From Candidatus Thorarchaeota archaeon SMTZ1-83 (lineage in GTDB: Archaea; Asgardarchaeota; Thorarchaeia; Thorarchaeales; Thorarchaeaceae): 5,459 bases of DNA. The DNA lies in the NCBI GenBank assembly GCA_001563325.1, contig LRSK01000142.1:1-5459 (forward strand), read 5' to 3'. Position numbers and translations under genes: made by a program. Position 1 is the stretch's first letter; each line of letters starts with the position of its first letter. Below the pieces are notes generated by a model. The model worked only from the letters and a program-made list of their open reading frames with translations, was not told where the DNA came from and did not search any database. This document shows positions 1 through 5,071 of the stretch, in pieces.

Positions 1-1205
1 GTGGGAAGACCGTTGCCGTGCTGGGATTCAATGCCCGGCCTCTTGCCATGTCTGCTAAGAGAGCAGGTGCAGAAGTAATCGTGTCAGACTACTGGGGTGA
101 CGAAGACCTCCCGGAGTGCTCCTCACGTTGGGTGACAGTGCTAACTCCAAGACCAAGACAAAGGCAAAGGGCACATCTTGAGGAACCTCTGAGTGAAACT
201 CTTGTAGCGAATCTGCTTGATGAGGTTGAAGAAGACCAAATTGACTACGTCTTGGTTGGAAGCGGATTCGATGACAACACGAGGGCTCTCAAGGCCTTGG
301 AGAGAAGGTTCCCTATTACTGGCAATACTAGCAGCTTAATGAGGGAATCACGTGACTTCGCAACACTGGAGAAGCTTGCCAATGATCATGATCTCATGTT
401 TCCGGCAAGGCATGTCGCGAAGAGTGTGAGCGAAGCTCTTGATCTGTGCGAAAGGATTGGCTATCCCTGTGTGGTTAGACCTCCAAGGTCCGGTGGAGGC
501 AGGGGTATTACTCTGGTAATGAACCCCACCCAAGCGGAAGATGCATCGTGGAGAATTGAGTTCGACGAAACTGTTGAAGAGATAGTTGTGCAAGAGTATG
601 TCCGCGGAATAGACACAAGCTGCAGTGTCTTGTCAACAGGTGACTCAGCCAAGGTTTTGTCGGTTCAAGGCCAGCTAATTGGAATGCCCTCTGCCGGACG
701 AAACTGCGACTTCGTCTACTCAGGCAACTACCTGCCGCCAACCTTGTCTGAGCCTGCGAGGAGTCAAATAGAAGAGGCTTCAGTACGGATTTGCGAGAGC
801 ATGCGACTTACGGGCTCCAACGGGCTAGACTTCGTGGTAGACAGGGAAGATAGGATTTGGCTATTGGAAGTCAATCCCCGCTTCCAAGGTACGTTGGAGA
901 TGCTTGAACATGCGGGAAAGATATCGGTCACCACATTGCATGTCCTAGCCTGCGAGGGGGTGCTGCCGGTGCTTCCTCCCACCTTTGAGTCTGGAGTCAG
1001 GCTAGTTGTCTTCGCGAGGAAGGATGGAATTACACCTGATCTCTCTCGCTATCGAACCACAGTCGACAGGACCCCCAAGGGCGTGCGTGTCAAGAGGGGT
1101 GACCCAGTCTGCAGTATTATCGAGAGGGGGGGTTCTCTTCAATCATGCTATTCTAGGGCCGTTGACGTAGCCAATTCAATACAAGCAGGTCTTTCCTCAT
1201 CATAG
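1..1205 (+). CDS. ATP-grasp superfamily ligase, 5'-truncated by the window edge
   Basis: This is probably an ATP-dependent carboxylate-amine/thiol ligase of the ATP-grasp superfamily, resembling the archaeal COG2232-type group; its substrate cannot be told from sequence. The frame is open back to base 3, and the residues before the GTG at 18 (GKTVA) complete the first beta strand of the pre-ATP-grasp Rossmann-like domain (VAVLGFNARP, then SAKRAGAEV and SDYWGDEDL). The real start is therefore probably outside the window, and GTG 18 is an internal valine. The glycine-rich nucleotide-binding segment RPPRSGGGRG lies at nt 477-506, the VQEYVRG strand near 586-606, and the Mg/ATP-binding EVNPRFQGTLE near 867-900. 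A C-terminal tail (TPKGVRVKRGDPVCSI, about 1072-1119) is like that seen downstream of the grasp fold in this group. The gene stops at TAG 1203-1205, 85 bases before the next start on the same strand. The fold assignment is firm; the function is unknown. Confidence 0.85.
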   Translation, partial: GKTVAVLGFNARPLAMSAKRAGAEVIVSDYWGDEDLPECSSRWVTVLTPRPRQRQRAHLEEPLSETLVANLLDEVEEDQIDYVLVGSGFDDNTRALKALERRFPITGNTSSLMRESRDFATLEKLANDHDLMFPARHVAKSVSEALDLCERIGYPCVVRPPRSGGGRGITLVMNPTQAEDASWRIEFDETVEEIVVQEYVRGIDTSCSVLSTGDSAKVLSVQGQLIGMPSAGRNCDFVYSGNYLPPTLSEPARSQIEEASVRICESMRLTGSNGLDFVVDREDRIWLLEVNPRFQGTLEMLEHAGKISVTTLHVLACEGVLPVLPPTFESGVRLVVFARKDGITPDLSRYRTTVDRTPKGVRVKRGDPVCSIIERGGSLQSCYSRAVDVANSIQAGLSSS

Positions 1206-1235
1206 ATTGATGCAGCCTGTCAGAATGCGTCGGCA

Positions 1236-1245
1236 AACGTATATC
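1236..1245 (+). promoter_or_regulatory. Possible archaeal TATA box for the zinc-ribbon gene
   Basis: The sequence aaacgtatatc lies about 50 bases before the ATG at 1291. A TATA-like core preceded by a purine-rich BRE-like stretch (ggcaaac) would put a transcription start near 1266-1272, giving a leader of about 20 bases that still contains the GAGGAG ribosome binding site. The position fits, but the match is modest and this is inference. The gene could also be read through from the ATP-grasp gene. Confidence 0.3.
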
Positions 1246-1274
1246 AGGTCAAGTGTATAGCTGTAGCGAGTATT

Positions 1275-1280
1275 GAGGAG
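1275..1280 (+). promoter_or_regulatory. Ribosome binding site GAGGAG that decides the zinc-ribbon start
   Basis: GAGGAG sits 10 bases upstream of ATG 1291. It overlaps the alternative in-frame TTG at 1273, which would leave the site inside the coding region and add six residues ahead of a typical zinc-ribbon N terminus. This favours ATG 1291 as the start. Confidence 0.6.
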
Positions 1281-1290
1281 CCTGATTCTC

Positions 1291-2295
1291 ATGAAGGTCT
1301 GCTCTAAGTGCAACAAGGCAAACCTGCCCACGCGCAAGTATTGCATCCGATGTGGCAATACGCTGGTCACCCCGCCGAAGAAGCGTGCTGAACCGACTCC
1401 GCAGGCACCCGTTTCTGAGGCTCCTGCCGTCGAGACCCCAACGCCATCCCCCGCCGAAGGCGCAAGGGTGACTACAGATGACCGTTGGGTTCGGCCTAGC
1501 GAGGTAGCCAAAGACCGAATGCGCACAGCTTCCGGTGGCAGACGAAAGAGCGAGCTAGAGAAGGCCAGAGAGGCCTTTGCTCGTGCGGAGGAGGTAGGTA
1601 TCGAAGAAGAAGGAACGGGAGTCATCGAAACTCGTATGCTTAGAGCCAGTGAAGTCAGGGAGCTCCTTGAGGCATCAGGAGGAATGGAGGCAGAGGCTCC
1701 ATTGCCTGAGGCACCTGCACCTACGATGATGGAAGGATCAGAGCCGTTACCTCCTGAGGCCGCAGAGCTGATGACGCCTGCTGTGCCAAGGCCAGAACAA
1801 GTCGAAGAGCAGTTTCTTGGAACCAAGTCCGGGTTCGTGACACCTGGGGGCAAGCCTCCTCCGACGCTTGGAGCCTCCCCAGACAGGCATATTGACGCAG
1901 CGTCAGCTCCTACTCCAGCGATTCAACAGGATGCACCCTCTCCAATAGCTTCCACACCTCCCACAGTACCTGTTGTCAAGGCTGAAACTGTGACTTCTGC
2001 AGAGGTGCCAGCGGCGCCAGAGGTCGTAAGTCCGAGGATTGAAACCGACTCCATAACAATATGCCAGAAGTGTGGTGAAGCCATCAACATCGACTTGTTC
2101 GAGTATCCTGCCGAAGTATATAGCGCAATGGGATCGGCCCGCCTCAAGCAGGCAAGATACCTTGTTGTTCAAGGCAAATCGGATGACGCTAGAAGGATAG
2201 TTCGGATTGCGAGAGGGCTGTTTGCCAAGGCAAACGATGAAACTGGTCTTTCGGAGACCCAACGTCTGATTGACTCATTGGCAAAGGGCGGCTAG
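1291..2295 (+). CDS. Zinc-ribbon protein with long disordered linker and C-terminal CxxC helical module
   Basis: This is a 334-residue predicted soluble protein of unknown function with no signal peptide or membrane segment. Residues 4-22 form a classic zinc ribbon with C4, C7, C18 and C21 (CSKCN...YCIRCG). It is followed by a Pro/Ala/Glu-rich, low-complexity linker of roughly 230 residues, broken by a charged helical stretch around residues 67-128 that holds two related R-x-S-E-V motifs (68-72 and 118-122). A second CxxC (C258, C261, CQKCGE) opens a compact C-terminal module with helices rich in Ala, Arg and Leu (SARLKQARYLVVQGK, then DDARRIVRIARGLF), which looks like a helical-hairpin protein-interaction domain. 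The start is set by the RBS at 1275-1280. The stop shares CTAG 2292-2295 with the convergent gene. The architecture suggests a scaffold or adaptor, but that is inference. It is clearly coding: both ends carry folded-looking motifs in one frame. Confidence 0.82.
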   Translation: MKVCSKCNKANLPTRKYCIRCGNTLVTPPKKRAEPTPQAPVSEAPAVETPTPSPAEGARVTTDDRWVRPSEVAKDRMRTASGGRRKSELEKAREAFARAEEVGIEEEGTGVIETRMLRASEVRELLEASGGMEAEAPLPEAPAPTMMEGSEPLPPEAAELMTPAVPRPEQVEEQFLGTKSGFVTPGGKPPPTLGASPDRHIDAASAPTPAIQQDAPSPIASTPPTVPVVKAETVTSAEVPAAPEVVSPRIETDSITICQKCGEAINIDLFEYPAEVYSAMGSARLKQARYLVVQGKSDDARRIVRIARGLFAKANDETGLSETQRLIDSLAKGG

Positions 2296-3083
2296 GCCTT
2301 AAGCCATGCATTCATGAACCTGTCACGTTCCTCGGGAAATTTCTCCGGGTATTTGCACATCATCAAGAATCTGCCATTGTATGAACGCTGTTTTATCTCT
2401 GTTAGAATTGGCTCGAAGTCTATTGAGCCCTCACCAATACTGAGGTGCTCATCATATTTCCTTGCCAGTACGAGCATCTCTTCCCGGGATACCTCTCTCT
2501 CCCTGCGAAGCTGACGAACCTCACCAACCATTCTCATACCGTGGTTATCGTGGATATTGACCATCTTCACTCTGTCATAGAAAGACTGCAGTATGTCGCT
2601 GGCTCTGTTTCTTATTGCCATTATCTGACCGTGTCCGATGTCCAGTGAGATTCCCAATTGGGCACATCTATCGAACAAGAGTGTCAATTCGGTGTAGTAG
2701 AGCCCGAGCGTTTCAACGGCAAGGTTGACTCCCCTCTCTTGTGCTGCATCACAGGCGAGAGGAATTGAGTCTAAGAAGTCATCAATTTCCTGGTCGGTAT
2801 AGAATATCGTCGAGAGAGCTGTGTGACATGTCACAAGTTCAGCTCCGATTTCAGACCCTATGTCTATGAAGGGCACAATCTCTCTGGGAATGTCCATAGG
2901 TCTCCAGCAGGGGTCGCTTGGGAGGTGCAGAGTGCAGGCTATTCCATTGTCAGAGAGCAGTTTCGACACCTGTCTGAAATCAAGGCTGTAATCAAAGTCC
3001 ATCCGAAGGTCAATGAAGTCCGGTTGGTGCGGAATGGCGTTCCTGACTTGTTCGGTATGTCTGGCAAAGGTTCCAATCTGCAC
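2292..3083 (-). CDS. TIM-barrel protein, sugar phosphate isomerase/epimerase (AP endonuclease family 2) superfamily
   Basis: This is a 263-residue cytoplasmic protein, the usual size for xylose isomerase-like TIM barrels (Pfam AP_endonuc_2), which includes sugar isomerases, epimerases and endonuclease IV. Barrel strands and metal-site residues appear in order: FIDLRMDF (23-30), CTLHLPSD with H53, ELVTCHTA with H87, LAVETLG with E124, SLDIGHGQ with D148 and H151, VNIHDNH with H178, and the D-x-H pair D211/H213 leading into the family's G-E-G-x-I-D-F loop (217-223). The last strand reads FLMMCKYPE, where many relatives carry a catalytic or metal-binding Glu. The start is GTG 3083, supported by AGGTGG six bases upstream; the frame stays open further upstream but has no better start and RBS. 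It is convergent with the zinc-ribbon gene and divergent from the GTPases. The superfamily is firm; the substrate is unknown, and a DNA-repair role is less likely than a sugar one. Confidence 0.85.
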   Translation of the reverse strand: MQIGTFARHTEQVRNAIPHQPDFIDLRMDFDYSLDFRQVSKLLSDNGIACTLHLPSDPCWRPMDIPREIVPFIDIGSEIGAELVTCHTALSTIFYTDQEIDDFLDSIPLACDAAQERGVNLAVETLGLYYTELTLLFDRCAQLGISLDIGHGQIMAIRNRASDILQSFYDRVKMVNIHDNHGMRMVGEVRQLRREREVSREEMLVLARKYDEHLSIGEGSIDFEPILTEIKQRSYNGRFLMMCKYPEKFPEERDRFMNAWLKA

Positions 3084-3269
3084 TCGTCGCCACCTGGCTG
3101 GAGTTCCGCCCGTGAGACTTTTGTGGGTTTTGGTCCTGATAGCTTGAGAATATCGACAGTACCAGACATGTTTATTGCCAAGTAGACTGAAACCTCTAGA
3201 ACGCCCAAAATCGTTATTAGAATCATCGCATTTCGTGAAACGACGAGCTACTGTTGGAGCGGATGGACC
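3084..3269. other. Divergent intergenic region between the TIM-barrel gene and the first GTPase gene
   Basis: About 186 bases separate the two divergent starts and must hold the promoters of both units. I found no convincing TATA/BRE pair. Weak AT-rich candidates are ttattag at 3214-3220 for the plus-strand GTPase and caataaac (minus strand, about 3170-3178) for the TIM-barrel gene. A short inverted repeat TTTC-GT-GAAA lies at 3231-3240. The frame of the GTPase is open back to 3186 but contains no ATG, GTG or TTG. Confidence 0.5.
3090..3095 (-). promoter_or_regulatory. Ribosome binding site AGGTGG for the TIM-barrel gene
   Basis: On the minus strand AGGTGG is followed by six bases and then GTG 3083. 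It matches the anti-Shine-Dalgarno complement GGAGGTG and selects this GTG over an upstream extension in the same open frame. Confidence 0.6.
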
Positions 3270-3803
3270 CTGTCGGAGAACGTTGCCTTCCTATTCAAGC
3301 TTGTATTCCTTGGAGAAGGAGCTGTGGGAAAGACTAGTCTCGTGGGCCGGTATGTCTATGATTCCTTTGAAGGAGACTACCTTGCCACCATAGGCACCGA
3401 CATTCACGTGAAGACAGTTCAGCTGGATGAAACGGCGGTGAAACTGGTCGTATGGGACATAGCCGGTCAAGATGACTTCGCTCAACTTCGAAAGGCCTAC
3501 TACCAGAACGCTTCTGGAGCTTTCTTTGTTTACGACTGCACTCGGCCCGAAACGCTATCTCGAATAGATACTTGGGTGAAGAGCCTCTACGATGTAACAG
3601 ACAGCATCCCTTTGGTCCTTATCGAGAACAAGATAGACCTCGAATCGAAGGTTGATCCAAAGGAGATTGAGAAGACAATCGAGAAGTATGGGGTGACCTT
3701 TGTCCGTACCAGTGCAAAGGAAGACACCAACGTGGAGGAAGCGTTCAGACAAATAACGCGAGAGATTCTAGAACGCGCACGCAATAAGGACACCTCTATC
3801 TGA
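3270..3803 (+). CDS. Rab/Ras-like small GTPase (first of a tandem pair), start codon uncertain
   Basis: This is a small GTPase of the Rab/Ras type, about 177 residues if started at CTG 3270. All five G motifs are present: P-loop GEGAVGKTS (15-23), switch I Thr in LATIGTD (T40), WDIAGQ (62-67) with the catalytic Gln equivalent, ENKID (119-123) and TSAK (147-150). It should bind and hydrolyse GTP as a cytoplasmic molecular switch. The C terminus (ARNKDTSI) has no cysteine, so no prenylation site. The first ATG/GTG/TTG in frame is GTG 3324, which is the Val of the P-loop itself and would remove beta strand 1 (FKLVFLG), so it cannot be the true start. CTG 3270, with GGAG at 3256-3259 ten bases before it, gives an N terminus (SENVAFLFKLVFLG) one residue longer than its paralogue's. 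Alternatively, losing one C from CCC 3268-3270 would put ATG 3263 in frame. The family is firm; the start is not. Probably co-transcribed with the next GTPase. Confidence 0.88.
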   Translation: MSENVAFLFKLVFLGEGAVGKTSLVGRYVYDSFEGDYLATIGTDIHVKTVQLDETAVKLVVWDIAGQDDFAQLRKAYYQNASGAFFVYDCTRPETLSRIDTWVKSLYDVTDSIPLVLIENKIDLESKVDPKEIEKTIEKYGVTFVRTSAKEDTNVEEAFRQITREILERARNKDTSI

Positions 3804-3852
3804 TTCTAGCTGCCAAGCGTAAGCTTAACAAGCAGTTCCATCATACAGAAGT

Positions 3853-3858
3853 GAGGTG
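3853..3858 (+). promoter_or_regulatory. Strong ribosome binding site GAGGTG for the second GTPase
   Basis: GAGGTG lies eight bases upstream of ATG 3867, a near-ideal archaeal Shine-Dalgarno sequence. It lets the second GTPase be translated independently of the first, 63 bases downstream of the first gene's stop, and contrasts with the weak start region of the first. Confidence 0.7.
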
Positions 3859-3866
3859 CTGCCGCC

Positions 3867-4379
3867 ATGTCGAGCCCTGACTTCATCTACAAAGTGATTT
3901 TGCTGGGTGAGTCGGCTGTAGGAAAGACGTCTCTGGTTCAGCGGTACGTCTACGATAGTCTAAGTCCTGACATTGGCAGGACTATCGGAGCAATCCTTCA
4001 TGTGAAAACCGTGGAATTCGATGATACAGTCTTCAAACTTGTCATCTGGGACATAGCCGGTCAGGAGTCTTACAGTCAGATGCGCGAGCAGTATTGCGCC
4101 AATGCGAGCGGTGCCCTCTTCGTATTCGATAGGTCTCGACCAGAAACATTGGGAAGCATTGATGGTTGGTTAGAATCCCTATATTCCTCTACCGGTGAAG
4201 TCCCGGTCCTAGTTCTCGAGAACAAGGTTGACCTAGACCCAATCTTCTCTCCGGAAGACGTCAAACGGGAAACAGAGAAGAGGGGTCTGGAGTTTATACA
4301 GACAAGTGCAATCGAGGGCAAGAATGTGAATGAGGCTTTCACGCGAATTGTTAGGGCTGTTAGGTCACGCAAATCCTAA
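3867..4379 (+). CDS. Rab/Ras-like small GTPase (second of a tandem pair)
   Basis: This 170-residue small GTPase has every G motif: P-loop GESAVGKTS (14-22), switch I Thr in RTIGA (T39), WDIAGQE (61-67), ENKVD (118-122) and TSA (146-148). It aligns without gaps to the preceding gene at roughly 50% identity by hand count, sharing RYVYDS, HVKTV, WDIAGQ, NASGA and RPETL, so the pair arose by duplication. Like Rabs, it has Ser at the Ras Gly12 position of the P-loop. After the switch I Thr it reads TIGAIL, where the paralogue has TIGTDI and eukaryotic Rabs often TIGVDF, so effector specificity may differ. The protein ends in RSRKS, basic and without a terminal cysteine, so membrane attachment would need a partner. 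The start ATG 3867 is supported by GAGGTG. The stop TAA overlaps the stop of the convergent phoU gene. Proteins of this kind are abundant in Asgard archaea. Confidence 0.95.
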   Translation: MSSPDFIYKVILLGESAVGKTSLVQRYVYDSLSPDIGRTIGAILHVKTVEFDDTVFKLVIWDIAGQESYSQMREQYCANASGALFVFDRSRPETLGSIDGWLESLYSSTGEVPVLVLENKVDLDPIFSPEDVKRETEKRGLEFIQTSAIEGKNVNEAFTRIVRAVRSRKS

Positions 4380-5071
4380 TGTGGAGCGTCAGGTGCACTC
4401 CCTTTGTAGGCAAGGCCCAGCTTCTTCTTTTCGCCTGTCACCATGTAGACCGCTCTCTCTGCAATTGAGAAGGCTTGATCAGCCGCTCTCTCACAGTATC
4501 TGCCCACAATCACGTAAAACATGGCCATTGTAGTAATGTCTGTCCTCTTTCTCAAATAATCTGCAATCTCCTCAAACATCTCAGAAGTTTCTTTGTCACT
4601 GTCGGACTCGAGTTTCTCTAGCTGGTCTATATCTGATAGGTCACCTTCGAGGATGCCTTTCATTGAGATTGCAAGGGTCTTTTGTGCAAGATCTGCAAGA
4701 TAAGGAAGCGACTCCAATTCCTTGAAGTGCTCTAGTCCTTCGCAGAGATTCACGATATGAGAAATCTTGTAGGCATATCTTCCCACCCGGTACAGACTGT
4801 GAGCAACTTGCAGGTATGTAGCAAGCTTCCGTAGATCAGAAGCGACCGGCTGCCTTCGAGCTATCGTTTCGAACACATTGGCTTCGATGCTCTCTACCAT
4901 GCCTTCTATGGCGGCAGACTGGCTCTTCACGTCTCCTGCCTGAGCTTGGTCAAGATTCTCAAAGGCCTTCATAGATTGTGCGAACGTTTCACTCGACATC
5001 TCATGAAGCTTCTTGATCTTCCTGGCTATCTCTTCTAGATGAATCTCAAGCTGTGTCCTCAACTCTCTCAC
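4376..5071 (-). CDS. phoU: PhoU-type phosphate transport/signalling regulator
   Basis: This is a 231-residue, almost all-helical protein of normal PhoU length, built of two three-helix bundles. PhoU proteins modulate the PstSCAB phosphate transporter and, in bacteria, PhoR signalling. Seen here: RQPVASDLR (73-81), a PhoU hallmark after the first helix pair; the helix LYRVGRYAYKI (93-103); and its second-half counterpart, RYCERAADQAFSIAE (191-205). The second bundle keeps the metal-binding E-x-x-x-D (E194, D198), while the first has Tyr and Arg at the equivalent positions (94, 98). The start is GTG 5071, which directly follows the TAG of pstB, so translation is probably coupled; purine-rich sequence at the end of pstB (GGAAG, AGGA) may serve as the RBS. 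The stop overlaps that of the convergent GTPase by four bases. Its role with Pst is inferred from family and adjacency. Confidence 0.9.
   Translation of the reverse strand: MRELRTQLEIHLEEIARKIKKLHEMSSETFAQSMKAFENLDQAQAGDVKSQSAAIEGMVESIEANVFETIARRQPVASDLRKLATYLQVAHSLYRVGRYAYKISHIVNLCEGLEHFKELESLPYLADLAQKTLAISMKGILEGDLSDIDQLEKLESDSDKETSEMFEEIADYLRKRTDITTMAMFYVIVGRYCERAADQAFSIAERAVYMVTGEKKKLGLAYKGSAPDAPH

Noticed and set aside
1273..1290. TTG 1273 as start of the zinc-ribbon protein
   Set aside because: The GAGGAG site would lie inside the coding sequence and the six extra residues (MRSLIL) precede a normal Met-Lys-Val-Cys zinc-ribbon start.
1200..1853. 217-codon open frame on the minus strand
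   Set aside because: It lies opposite the zinc-ribbon gene's Pro/Ala/Glu-rich region; its Ser/Gly/Ala-rich translation is what antisense reading of such codons produces, and it shows no motif.
1903..2262. 119-codon minus-strand open frame rich in Cys, Tyr and Trp
   Set aside because: It lies wholly opposite the linker and C-terminal module of the zinc-ribbon gene, with unlikely composition and no ribosome binding site recognised.
2939..3226. Minus-strand open frame overlapping the TIM-barrel gene start
   Set aside because: Its 3' half is the TIM-barrel gene in another frame, and the upstream half (MSGTVDILKLSGPK onward) has no recognisable motif or good ribosome binding site. A frameshifted N-terminal extension of the TIM barrel was considered, but the barrel already begins with a complete first strand.
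3231..3240. Inverted repeat TTTC-GT-GAAA upstream of the first GTPase as an operator
   Set aside because: Four-base arms are common by chance and no second copy is seen nearby.
3324..3803. GTPase starting at GTG 3324
   Set aside because: This start begins inside the P-loop and removes beta strand 1; homology to the paralogue clearly continues upstream in the same frame to about 3288.
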